DNA of 64,000 bases, taken from positions 225,894,194 through 225,958,193 of the forward strand of contig VDFB02373365.1 of assembly GCA_007258455.2 (NCBI GenBank). The letters run 5' to 3'. Source of the stretch: Sequoia sempervirens. Lineage: Eukaryota > Streptophyta > Pinopsida > Cupressales > Cupressaceae. How positions within the stretch are numbered: position 1 is the first letter of the stretch; the number at the start of each line of letters is the position of its first letter. Shown here in pieces: positions 12,395 through 22,370 of this stretch. The notes under the pieces were generated by a model that made no database searches, was not told where the DNA came from, and saw only the letters and a list, made by a program, of their open reading frames with translations. The translations under genes were made by a program, and so were the position numbers.

Positions 12395-12565
12395 TTTGAT
12401 TTTCTGAATGTTTTTGCGTGAATTTTCTGATTTTCTGATGTTTTTGGATTTTTGATGTTCTGATGTTTTTGGATTTTGATGGATTTTCTGATGTTTTTGG
12501 ATTTTGATGGTTTTTCTGATGTTTTTTGGATTTTGATGGATTTTCTGATGTTTTTTTGGATTACT
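12395..12565. repeat. 28-bp tandem repeat in the G1 3' region
   Basis: Units close to GGATTTTCTGATGTTTTTGG plus attttgat follow at 12481, 12509 and 12538, with degenerate copies upstream from about 12395. On the minus strand they translate as a KIHQNPKxxQ-like repeat, but there is no other sign of coding. Confidence 0.8.
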
Positions 12566-12779
12566 TTTCAAGTATTGCCACTTGGTGTTGTCATGTTGGA
12601 TTGCCTTTCTATTTAAGTTGAACGTCCATTGTATGAAATAACACTAGGATGTTGCCCCCAAGCTAGGGTAAAACATGATATCCTTGCTATGATATGGATA
12701 GTGATAATGATTATATCAAATGATGGATGAAAGGAAACAATCGTAACAAAACTATACCTAATAGATAGAAGAGCTGGTA

Positions 12780-12945
12780 AAAATCACAAGTAGCGCCTGT
12801 TTTCCAGGTTTTCGTCATTTGTTTTTATTGTGTCCTTTTTCTTTTTCCTTTGTATATTTTTATTTTTTTATTTTTATTATTTTATTTTTTTTAATGTTTT
12901 CCCGTCATCATGACGCCTGTTTGCCAGGTTTTCATCAAGACAACT
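12780..12945. repeat. Paired CCTG...CAGG palindromes flanking a T-rich tract
   Basis: CGCCTGTTTTCCAGGTTTTC (about 12794) and CGCCTGTTTGCCAGGTTTTC (about 12912) are near-identical copies, each holding an imperfect CCTG/CAGG palindrome. They bracket a roughly 70-bp T-rich run. They lie just downstream of the G1 integrase stop and may be a structured or 3'-processing region. That role is inference. Confidence 0.5.
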
Positions 12946-12969
12946 TTATTGACCATGCACTAGGTATCC

Positions 12970-14340
12970 TCAAGTGTAGAATCGCCTGAGATGAATGCTA
13001 TTCATGGGTTCCTCCAACATGTCTCCTTTTGGTGTAGACAGCCAGTATTCTCCTGATCCATAGACTGATATGATGACATAAGGCCCTATCCAGTTAGGTT
13101 CAAACTTTCCCTTCTTTTCTCTGTCTGCTTGATTTCTAGGGTTTTCCCATAGGACCAAGTCTCCTATCTGGAAGACTCTAGGCTTAACCCTCTGATTATA
13201 GTTCCTAGACATCCTTTTTTGATAGGTTGTCAAATGATTGACAGCTTGTTGTCGATGTTCATCAAGTAGCTCTAATTCTTGAAGTCTAGAGATCCTATAA
13301 TCTTCATTTGAAATGAGTCCCTTTAGTGAAACTCGAAGGGATGGAATTTCTACCTCGATAGGTAATATTGCCTCTGATCCATAGACAAGAGCATATGGTG
13401 TAGCTCCTGTTGGTGTTCTGATGCTAGTCCTGTAAGCCCAAAGAGTAGGGTTAAGCTGAACGTGCCAATCATGCCCTACCTCATTTACAGTCTTCTTTAA
13501 AATCTTTAGTATTGTTTTGTTTGAAGCTTTTTCCTGTCCATTACCTTGAGGGTAATAAGGGGTTGAAAAGCAATGTTGGATGTGGAACTTTTCACATAAC
13601 TCTTGGACGTCTTGGTTCTTGAAAGGCCGGCCATTATCTGTGATGATTGACTGGGGTATCCCATATCTACAAATGAGATAATTAAGTATGAAAGATGATA
13701 TTTGCTTCCCAGTGATTGTGGTTAAGGGAACCGCCTCCACCCATTTTGTAAAATATTCTGTTGCGGTGATAATGAACTTGTGTCCATTAGATGAAGATGG
13801 GTTAATTTTTCCTACCATGTCCAATCCCCACTGACAGAAAGGCCATGTAGTTGTGAATGGATGAAGCTCCTATGCTGGTGCATGTATAAGATTGCCATGA
13901 ATCTGACACTTTTGACATCTCTTGACAAACTTATAAGATTCTTGCTCCATGTGTGGCCAGTAATACCCCAAACAAAGGAGTTTCTTGGCTAAAGATAATC
14001 CACTTGAATGTGTACCACAAATTCCTTCATGGACCTCATGTAAAGCAGAAGCAGATTCATTATGTTCTAAACAATGCAAAAGAGTACCATCTAGGCCTCG
14101 ACGGTAAAGGGTGTCAGCAATAATGGTATGTTTGGCGGATTGGCGTATGAAGTTGCGCTTTTGGTTGCGAGAAAGATCTAGTGGTAAGATATTTTCTTTT
14201 AGATAAGTATAAATGTCTCCATAAATGGAAGATTGGGCACTATCCAAAAGGCTTATGGTTTGGGATTTGGGATTTGCGTATGCAGGATTTGACACTTGTT
14301 CCACAATAAATCGATAACGCTCTTGTGTTTCAGGCATTTG
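12970..14340 (-). pseudogene. G1 integrase
   Basis: The enzyme inserts the cDNA into the host genome. A zinc-binding N-domain (HEVHEGICGTH ... CQKCQ) lies at about 13890-14030. The catalytic core follows, with first Asp in GLDMVG and second Asp in ITDNGRPF (about 13621-13644). The third motif reads G-N-G-Q-E-K-A-S-N. Compared with the Q-x-E-x-x-N pattern (seen in G3 as Q-V-E-V-A-N), the catalytic Glu position holds Lys (13528-13530). The C-terminal domain ends LEEPMNSIHLRRFYT before a stop at 12970-12972. One in-frame stop at 13870-13872 separates the N-domain from the core; otherwise the frame is long and well kept. It is inactive as it stands because of both the stop and the Lys. Confidence 0.93.
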
Positions 14341-14700
14341 CAGAAGAGATGCTATTGTGGCCATGGCATCTGCTGCTTTATTCTCTGATCTTGGTATCTG
14401 CTCAAATTTGATTTCTATGAAATATTTTCTTAGATCATCTACCAGTCTTTTGTATAAAACAAGTGTGTCATCCTTAGTTTGGTAATCATTGTTGACTTGA
14501 TAGATGATTAACTGAGAGTCTCCATACACCTATAGTTCTGTGATTTTCCAGTCAATAGCCACTTTAATTCCAAGGATCAAAGCTTCATATTCTTCCACAT
14601 TGTTAGTGCAATGGAAGGTAAGCCTGTAAGATCATGGAATTGTGTGCCCAAGAGGTGTGACAAATAAAATTCCTGCCCCTGATCCATGTTGTCTGTAGGA
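14341..14700 (-). pseudogene. G1 archaeal-type RNase H
   Basis: A second RNase H, characteristic of Tat-lineage plant gypsy elements, follows the retroviral-type domain. Visible parts are YFDGSYRQHGSG (first Asp), an EEYEAL helix (Glu), VYGDSQLII (Asp) and KAADAMAT (last Asp). They line up only if one frameshift near 14645 and one stop next to VYGDSQ (about 14531) are ignored. The upstream TGA before QLYFDGS (14719-14721) is one transition from TGG. The domain would remove RNA from RNA-DNA hybrids during cDNA synthesis. All four acidic positions survive, unlike the same domain in G2. Confidence 0.85.
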
Positions 14701-14718
14701 TCCATCAAAGTAGAGTTG

Positions 14719-15792
14719 TCATGGTTGTGTTGTAATGTTAAGGATATCCGCATCAAGAAATTCCATGGTCATAGGATGACAGTCTGACAATGGAGCTTTT
14801 GCTAATTGGTCGGTGATGACTTGTCCTTTGATAGCTTGCCTTTCAACATACTGAATGTCAAACTCACTGAGGAGTATGACCCACTTTGCCAACCTTCCTG
14901 TTAAAGCTGCTTTGCTCAGTAAATACTTGAGGGGATCAATTTTTGCAACGAGCTTGACAGTGTGAGTGAGCATATAGTGTCACAATTTTTGTGTTGCAAA
15001 TACTACTGCTAAGCATGATTTTTCAATGAAGGTGCAGTTTACTTCATGTCCATTAAGTGTCCTATTGATATAGTGTATTGCCTGTTCCTTTCCTTCTCTG
15101 TCCTCTTGTGCTAGCAAGGCTCCCAAATAGATATCTGTTGTTGCGATATATAGCAATAATGGCTTGTCTTCACTGGGTGGTACCAAGATTGGTGGTGTCA
15201 TCAAATAATGCTTGATTTGATTGAAAGTACTCTCACATTGTTCATCCCATTTAAAAGACACATTTTTATGCAAAAGATGGTTGAATGGATGACACTGATC
15301 TGCTAGTTGAGAGATGAATCTTCTGATGGACTGTAGTTGGCCTTGTAGAGATCTTAATGTACTGATATTCTTAGGAGGTGGCATTTCCATAATGGCTTTA
15401 ACTTTTGCTGGATCTACTTCAATTCCCTTTGTAGAAACTATGTACCCAAGGAGTTTTGCTGATGTTACTCCAAAGGCACATTTCTTGGGATTTAATCTGA
15501 CTTTAAATTTTTCCAACCTGTCAAATATTTTGCCCAGTATCTCAAGATTTCCTTCTCTGGTGTAAGATTTGGCTAAGATGTCGTCCACATAGTCCTCCAT
15601 GAAGGTGTGCATCATGTCATGGAAGATTGTTGTCATAGCTCGCTGGTATGTAGCTCCTACATTCTTTAACCCAAAAGGCATGACGTTCCAGCAAAAGGTG
15701 CCCCATGGACATGTAAATGTTGTCTTTTCTTGGTCTTCAGGAGCTATTTTGATTTGATTGTATCCTGAAAATCCATCCATGAGTGATGGCAT
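14719..15792 (-). pseudogene. G1 reverse transcriptase and RNase H
   Basis: Copies element RNA into DNA. The RT fingers/palm segment (MDGFSGYNQIKIAPEDQEKT, WNVMPFGLKNVGATYQRAM) is followed by the catalytic YVDD at 15590-15601. The thumb (LNPKKCAFGV, LLGYIVSTKGIEVDPAKV) and the gypsy-type RNase H (LLLYIATTDIYLGALLAQED, then YINRTLNGHEVNCTFIEK) come next. The frame is open for 270 codons to a TGA at 14980-14982 (one transition from CGA) and continues in the same frame to 14719. The N-terminal RT motifs lie further right in broken sequence (15800-16235). The G2 counterpart (62141-63717) has the same motif order. Confidence 0.95.
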
Positions 15793-16437
15793 TTGATGGC
15801 CAAATGCTTAAATCTACAATCATGTCTATGTTTGGCAAAGGAAAATCATCATTTGGACATGCTTTATTTAAATCTTGGAAATCAAGACATATTCCTGATG
15901 GTGTGATCTAGTTTTGAAATAGGTACAATGTTGGATATCCATTCAAGCATAATCAATAGATCTGATAAATCCACCATCTAGTAGTTTCTTCAAATCATTT
16001 TTACCAATAATGCAACATGTGGATGCATTTTTCTTAGTTTCTATTTTACTGGTTTAGTGCTAGTTGGTAAGGATAAGTGATGCATAATGAGATTTGTGTC
16101 TAATCCTGGCATGTCAGAGTATGACCAAGCAAAATTGATGTATCGTTCTTTCTCGAAGAATTTGATAAAATCGCTTTTCCGTATTTGCTGCGGATGCAGC
16201 CAGGTGTAGTATTCTTGCTTTCTCTGTTGTGCCAATATTAATAGACTGTGTGGGTTCTATCAACACTGATGATCTTTCATGGTAATGTTGCGGGAGGATG
16301 TCAAACCTTCCATCCTTTGGTGCCTCAATGAGGTTTTTGCCATCGGATGCGTTCTTTGTTTTTACTATTTTAGGATCAAATATTGCCATAGAATGGTTTT
16401 CACCATTAGATCCATTTTTATTTCCATATTTTTGCAA
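15793..16437 (-). pseudogene. G1 RT N-terminal part and linker, broken
   Basis: The start of RT is recognisable in 'FAWSYSDMPGLDTNLIMHHL' (about 16041-16140), equivalent to the 'GWSYANMLGLDPELVLHHL' block of G2. Between it and the palm at 15792, the sequence that should encode the first catalytic Asp is frameshifted. Upstream, 'NLIEAPKDGRFDILPQHY' resembles 'NLSEVPKDGGLDFLPMQ' of the G2 linker. Several frames are needed to follow it, so this part is clearly decayed. Confidence 0.75.
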
Positions 16438-16652
16438 CTGGAAGGCTTGGCATCCTCCTGCCTGAAAGCATCGTTAAAAGAAGCATTGGTAGAACAAGTA
16501 TCATATTCTTCACAGCAAAGGTAGTTAATAATAGCGGAGTCATTGTCAAAAACAGGGAGATTGATAGGGTGTTGGGGTTCCCATTCGATAAGCTCGGGAT
16601 GTAGTAAAGGTAATGAATCATTAGATGGGTTGAGGTCAGCGATGGTGAAAGC

Positions 16653-17552
16653 TCAGATGGAAATGTCATCCAGGTTGTTAATGGTTATGTTGAGACCTAT
16701 GAAGGTATTTTCTTCCACATCATTTATCTCAATCGACATCCGTTCATCTTCACTTGAGTCATCAAAGTTTTGTGTTTCAAAGACAATAGGATTAAAACTT
16801 GAGCTTTGACCCTCCTCATGTTTGGGGGTATACTTTTTGATGACGTCGATCTGAATATCATCATAGCAAACATCTGATAAGTTATCCCAGTCATATTCAT
16901 TTGAATCTGTTTCAGAGTTATCTCTCATTTGAAGAATACGCTCCGTAGTTTTATTGGTGAATTCTGCTCTTGCTTCTTCTGTGTATCCCAGTCTAGTTCT
17001 GCCATTTTGCTGAATTGTGAGAACTTGGATCGGTTCTGTTACACTTTGCTTCCCTCAGTCAAGAGATCCTTGTTCCGCTATATATCCTAGTCTAGTTTTA
17101 TCCTTATGTTGGAGCATGAGTGGCTGGATTGGTTCTGTTATGCCTTGTTTCCTTAACCCAAGAGGTCCTTGTCCTAAATATCCCATCTTCTCTAGAATAG
17201 TTTTTCCCTTTCCATATTGATTTGTTTCTATGATATTACTCATGGAAGTGGAAGCTTCTTCATCCCTATAAAGCTAATTTAGTATGGCCTTATCTTCTGA
17301 TTCTTCATCTAAGTTCCCAGCTTTTACAAATCTGCCATCTAACGCCGTTGTAGATTGTGCTGATTTTTGGGTGGTTGTAGATGGTTGTCCATATGTTTGT
17401 AAGGAGGGTAATATCTGTGATAGATGAAATGAGTGTCCAACACCATATTCACTTATTCCTTCATCACTTATCTGTACTTCCTTGGTGAATTGATGTGAGA
17501 GTGGAGCCAATTGTTCTTCAACATTTGAAGGGTTAGATTGTTCACCCCCCAT
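16653..17552 (-). pseudogene. G1 acidic linker with G-patch-like motif
   Basis: One frame holds three open pieces: 17274-17552, 17055-17243 and 16653-16928. The middle piece reads EKMGYLGQGPLGLRKQGITE, a glycine-rich G-patch-like motif between protease and RT. The equivalent G2 piece (60980-61075) is GYDGTSGLGKNKTGRREPIE. G-patches bind RNA or RNA helicases and occur next to the protease in several retroelements. The last piece is strongly acidic (DSNEYDWDNLSDVCYDD). The pieces are separated by in-frame stops. Function is inferred from the motif. Confidence 0.7.
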
Positions 17553-19137
17553 CTCTTGTGATTTTTGTTGTCGGAAGCCACTTTGATATGAAACTTATTG
17601 CTTCACCATTAGATGAATCTGATGCGCCTAACTTTCTATTGTGAGGTATCAGTATCCCCAGATGTTTTCAATGTATGACAAGCTTGAGTGTTGTTATAGT
17701 CTCAACAGATTGTTACCTATCTATTGACTGAAATTTTAGGCATTGATGATAGGTGGAATAAAATCACGGTATATCAGTGAACCAAGGACGCCCCAAATAG
17801 TATGTTGTATGTCATTTATCTAAGACTTGACAAACCACATTTTGGACAATAGGTCCTACTTGAATGGGTAATATGATCAACCCTTTAGAGGACCTTTCTT
17901 CTTCATCATATGCTTTGATTGTGATTTTTCTTCTTGTATCAATGGCTTCATCTAAGTATCCTAGTGCATGGATCAACTTTAAGGTACAAATATTTAAACC
18001 AGCCCCTCCATCTATCAGGACACACTTTACACGGTGTTTATGGATAAGGACTTCAATGTGAAGGGCGGAATTATGTGGATGGGTGAGTGATACATCATCA
18101 TGTTCGGAAAATGAAAGGAAATGAGGTGCAGATAGATGTCCCACCATAGCTTGGAATTGAAATACATCCAAATTGTTAGGTACCGTGGTTGATACAAGAG
18201 CTTGTTCAAGAACCTCTTTGTGTGATGGGGAAATTTTTAAAATTTCCAGGATGGATATTTGTGCCGGTATTTTCTGCAATTGATCGATGAGATTATATTG
18301 ATTAGAGGGAAGATCCACAGATGGGGATGATATTGATGCTCCTTTCAATATAACTTTTGATTGTGCCCTTGTTGTGGCATTAACTGGTTGGTACTCTTGT
18401 TTTCCTTTGAGTGTGATTACGTTAATTTGGTTCTCAGATTTGTCCATATGTTGTACCAAATTGGTGGAAGTAATGTCCTTGTTCTGATTGATTTGATTGC
18501 ATAACTCTTCATCCTCCTTGGTAGCAGAAAAACAAAGGATCGTTGTGTCATAAACATAACCAACATTCTTACCTTTGGTATTTGCGGAAGAGGATTCTCC
18601 CTTTTGATAATTGGGTATGGGATTTTTAAATGTTGTGTGATCTTTGTTTGTTTGATGCCCCTCTACAAATACTTTCTTTTGATCTATGAGGTCTTGTACC
18701 GCATGTTTTAACTGCCAACAATTTTCAGTCATGTGGCCTTTATTTTGATGGTAGTGATAGTAATGTAAGTCATTCCACCATGATGGTTTGACTTGAGGGT
18801 CCCAATTTCTAGCTTCTTGTACTTGAATGAGTTTTTCATCTAAAAGTTCTTTGAGGACTGATTCCAATGATTGTCCTAATGGCGTAAATTTTTGTTTATT
18901 GGATGTTCGTTGGAATGATTGGATTTTTGTTTCTCCACTGTTTTGATTATTTCCTTGATCACTACTTTGTTTGACATTAAGACCATTGTTTTGTTTGTTT
19001 GTAGTGGTTGGCGTCAAGGTGAATACTGGTTTAGACATGTGTGTATCAATCATGGTATCTGTATTCTTGTTCTTTTTGCCAAAATCTTGGTTTTTCATTG
19101 TTGTTGTTAGAGGAATTGTTATTGTTTGAACCTTCAA
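17553..19137 (-). pseudogene. G1 nucleocapsid zinc finger and aspartic protease
   Basis: A 441-codon open frame (17812-19137) carries the C-terminal half of Gag and the protease. The Tat-type CHHC finger is present as YYHYHQNKGHMTENC at about 18700-18745, but the first ligand is Tyr instead of Cys (G2 keeps Cys: CEYHRAKGHTTSNC). The protease active site reads VLIDGGAGLNICTL near 18000, with Asp intact, followed by an AYDEEERSS and GLIILPIQVGP region shared with G2. The frame starts by overlapping the gag frame near an AAC/AAT repeat, where a slip accounts for the shift. It ends at a stop, and the short protease tail (YLGRPW) follows before 17553. The protease would process Gag-Pol in the particle. 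Confidence 0.9.
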
Positions 19138-20116
19138 TGAAGTGTTTGATTGTTCCTCTTTTGATTAGAGCCTCTTCGATTTTGAGCCCTTTTTCGATAA
19201 CTTGTTCAAATGTAGATGGACATTGTAAGTCCAATCTGTAATTATTGTCATCCACTAAGTTATCAATGAACATCTCTATCTTCTCCTCTTCAGGAATAGA
19301 TTTGGGGTATTTAGCAAATAGCCTTCTCCATCGTTGGAGAAAGGAAAGAAACTTTTCACCCTTTGCTTGTTTGGTGTTGTGGAGTTCTTTTAAGGTTACC
19401 CCATGTTGGATGTTGAATGAGAAGTGTGTTATGAACCTATTGATCAGTTCTTCAAAATATTGGATCCCAAGTTCCAATTTAGAAAACCACTCCATGCAAG
19501 TGTTTCCTAAGCTTCTCAGAAATAATCGTAGTAAGTAAGAGTCCTCGTGTGCGAACTCTATGCTCATGGCTCAAAATTCCCATACATGATCAAATGGATC
19601 GGTTCTCCCATTGTATTTGTTGTATGTTGGGTACTCACAATACCATGGAAATGGTATCATGTTAATGCCTGAGTCGAATGGATAAGGGAAAATGTCCTGT
19701 AAGGAATATCTTTTTGTTGGCCCTTGTTGGATATTTTGGAACTGCAATTGTAATTGTTGGATTTGTTTCGTCAAAGCATCTATTTGATTTGGATTTTCTA
19801 TACTAGTTGGGTTAGGTGTGGTTGTTTCCTTAAGTTGATTGACATCAAAGTCTTTAGGAAGCTTAGCACCTTTGTCAGCTAATAGTAGAAGATACTTTTC
19901 CATATCTTGTTCTAGCATCTTTTCCATAAATTTATGGAAATGAGGATCTTGTTGAACTTTCTCGATTTCTTCTGTAGTTATCTCTTTCTCTTGTGAATTA
20001 GTGAGAGGATCAGTGTTGCTATATCGTCCCCAAGGGTTTTCTTCAGCCATGGCTACTATTCTTTCATTTTCTTCTTGTTGTTGTCTTTGATAGGCTGCTC
20101 GTGTGAAAATAGGCAT
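19046..20116 (-). pseudogene. G1 gag
   Basis: Structural protein forming the virus-like particle. It starts MPIFTRAAYQRQQQEENER at 20116, a basic/Gln-rich N-terminus. A helical stretch shared with G2 (EKMLEQDMEKYLLLLADKGA against TMVSQDIDRFLAMLLSEGA), a Gln-rich segment, and the conserved capsid-like core (GNTCMEWFSKLELGIQYFEE, FLSFLQRWRRLFAKYP) follow. A single TGA at 19571-19573 interrupts an otherwise continuous frame. The C-terminus enters an Asn repeat where the frame shifts to the zinc-finger frame. 181 plus 173 codons before the shift is normal for the lineage. Confidence 0.92.
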
Positions 20117-20457
20117 ACAAACGTTAAAGTTTTACTCTAGACTTTGATCTTGGGTTGTTTGATTGGATAAGTGTCAAGGTTGTTGATTTAAAATCTGATT
20201 TCGTCTTATCTAGTTTCATGATGGAAGGATGATAAAATCCTTGATAGGGAAACTTTGACAAAAAATCTCAGATTTGGTGATAGTGACACTATGCGAGATG
20301 TTTCAAGATCTAAGTGTAAGGGTAAGGCTTTCCTTTTGTGTGACTTAAGTGTTCTGGACTGTGAAAAAAAATGTTCTGGACTGATGAAAACCTTATTATC
20401 CATACGGGCAAACTGACAAAATGTCCTACCAACTCTCTATTTTTTTGACTTTATGGC

Positions 20458-20667
20458 GCGCTAAAATAGAGACACAAAGTGCTGAAACAGAGACCGGGCG
20501 CACTGTAACAGATACCCAAAGCGCTAAAATAGAGACCGGGAGTGCTAGAATAGATACCCTACGCACTAAAATAGATGAGCTACAAGCTGGAACAGATACC
20601 CGAAGCGCTAAAACAGATGAGCTACGCGCTGGAACAGAGACTGGAAGTGCTAAAATAGAAACTTAAG
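20458..20667. repeat. 21-bp minisatellite, 10 units
   Basis: Ten head-to-tail units of exactly 21 bases begin GCGCTAAAATAG, GTGCTGAAACAG or GCACTGTAACAG and end in variable GAYACCCRRA-like sequence. Because 21 is a multiple of three, one plus-strand frame stays open (20421-20666) and reads as a heptad repeat (SAKIETG-like). That is antisense to the G1 transcript and probably not translated. The same unit recurs at 22135. Confidence 0.95.
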
Positions 20668-21960
20668 GTGTTTAAGATAGAAAAACTATCTTATCCTATG
20701 AAACTCACTTGGTCTGGTGTCGTATTGGATGGCTGGTTGTGGGATGTATTCTGGATGAATTCTTTGACTATGGTTGTGGTGTTTCCTAAGAGCTCTTCTT
20801 TGATAAAATGCTTGTGAATCTAAGGGAGCTACAACATAGTCATCCATATAACCTCTAGAAAAATTGTGATACCTATGAATAAAAGTCTTGTGGTGGAGTA
20901 GAACTTTCCCACTTTGGTATAGAAATCACTGCTTTCTTAAAAGTTGTTTGTATGCAAGTGTTTTCTTTGGTTTCCTGATTCATTTGACAAGAGACTTCTT
21001 GAAAAACTTGGTGGATACCCAATCTCGAATCATGAGAAATCCACTAGTTCTTTGATTTTGAGGATTTTCTTGTGATGATCTTATCTGAGTTTAATGAGAG
21101 AAAACACAACAAGCAAGAATAGAATGGTTATCTTTAAAAAAAAAATCCTAGAATCTAAACAGATAGTGTATGTTCTCAAGAATCAATGATTCTTCTTGAT
21201 TTTCACTGGTTTGATAACAAGATAAAACACTTCAGATAGACTCACTCCTAGAGATAAAAGGTCATCGTTATATACTCAAACGGCCCACAGCTTGGAATTG
21301 TGTTGACTTACACAGCCATGTCACCCCCTAGAGGGCGCCTGTGTTTTTGTCTTTTCCAGGTCCGTACTCAGAGTGACGGAAGTGGATACTGGATCCCCTG
21401 AGCAAACAGTCCTTGGAAATTATATGGTGAGTGCTTAAGGGTAGATTCTTCCCCGCCCCTGCACCGTCGAGTATTACAATGTTTAGAAACTGACAAGCAT
21501 GCTTCTATTTCTAGGTTCTTAGATAGGGTTTCCGTTCGAAGCGGCAAATGGATAAACTCCCTCGAGAGACCTCCCAATCTTTAGAACAAAGATTTTGGGG
21601 ATGGTTATCCTGTGCACTTCCGTTGAAAGAGGGTTTCCCCAAATTCACATAAATTTTAAAGTGGGTTGGAATGCCATGGCTTTTGGCTGTCCCCACTCAA
21701 GTCATTCCCGTAGGGTGAGTACTTTTTCCCACTATGGCAGGCCTGTCTAAAGGTTGTAAGAAAGCTTTAAAATGCGTAGAGTAATGGTGAGTCTGGTTTT
21801 TTGATGCACCTAGTTAAGGGGAGAGCATAAACCTATCACCCAATCACAGCAAAGAAATTGTTCTTTTTAAAACCCAAAAGACCAGTTAGCTAATCTATAT
21901 GGAGATATTGCTCCATAAAAACATGATGTTCAATTTTAATCCCAAAAGAAAATTGTGAAG

Positions 21961-22053
21961 TTTCTATCCTAGGATTGATCAATTTTATCCATTTCTATCC
22001 TAGGATTGGTAAATTTTATCTATTTCTATCCTAAGATTGGTAAATTTTAACCA
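21961..22053. repeat. 31-bp triplication
   Basis: Three units of 31 bases starting TTTCTATCCTAGGATTG lie at 21961, 21992 and 22023 in the G1 leader. They are nearly identical, differing at a handful of positions. Confidence 0.9.
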
Positions 22054-22134
22054 AGAAAGTAGACAGAAATAGAATCTGGCCGCGGACGTGTTGGATCTAG
22101 ATAAAAGAAATGATTTTGAAGATAAGAAAGTGGC

Positions 22135-22278
22135 GCGCTAAAACAGTGACTCGACGCACTGAAATATAAACCCGGTGCGCTAGAACAGTGATGTGGCGTG
22201 CTGGAATAGTAACTCGGTGCACTGTAATAGAAACCCTGCACGTTGAAACAGACCACCGGCGCGCTGCAAAAACTCACG
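22135..22278. repeat. 21-bp minisatellite, 6 units plus a partial
   Basis: Six 21-base units (22135, 22156, 22177, 22198, 22219, 22240) and a partial unit at 22261 share the GCGCTAAAACAG or GCACTGAAATA opening of the array at 20458. The second half of each unit (ACTCGAC, ACCCGGT) is richer in GC. The array lies about 70 bases from the primer site, inside the 5' leader of G1. Confidence 0.93.
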
Positions 22279-22349
22279 ATTCCACGAAAACTTTCACGCC
22301 AATACCTGTATGACACAATTTTCAAAATTTTAGCAAAATATGGGGTTAT

Positions 22350-22367
22350 GCCCCACGGTGGGCACCA
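22350..22367 (-). other. Primer binding site (G1)
   Basis: Minus-strand TGGTGCCCACCGTGGGGC lies three bases after the 5' LTR end. It starts with TGG, as required to pair with a tRNA CCA end. I did not assign the tRNA. It differs from the initiator-Met site used by the copia elements. Confidence 0.75.
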
Positions 22368-22370
22368 ATC

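Larger units (their letters stand above)
20117..22349 (-). other. G1 5' leader region
   Basis: About 2.2 kb between primer site and gag start, with no conserved coding frame. It contains the two 21-bp arrays and the 31-bp triplication listed separately. A GC-richer block at 21290-21730 contains cccc-rich strings. A long, repeat-bearing leader is common in Tat-type elements and would hold packaging and translation signals. None can be pinpointed here. Confidence 0.7.

Noticed and set aside
20421..20666. Open frame with a perfect heptad repeat (SAKIETG-like)
   Set aside because: It is created by the 21-bp minisatellite, runs antisense to the G1 transcript, and has no flanking coding or promoter signals.
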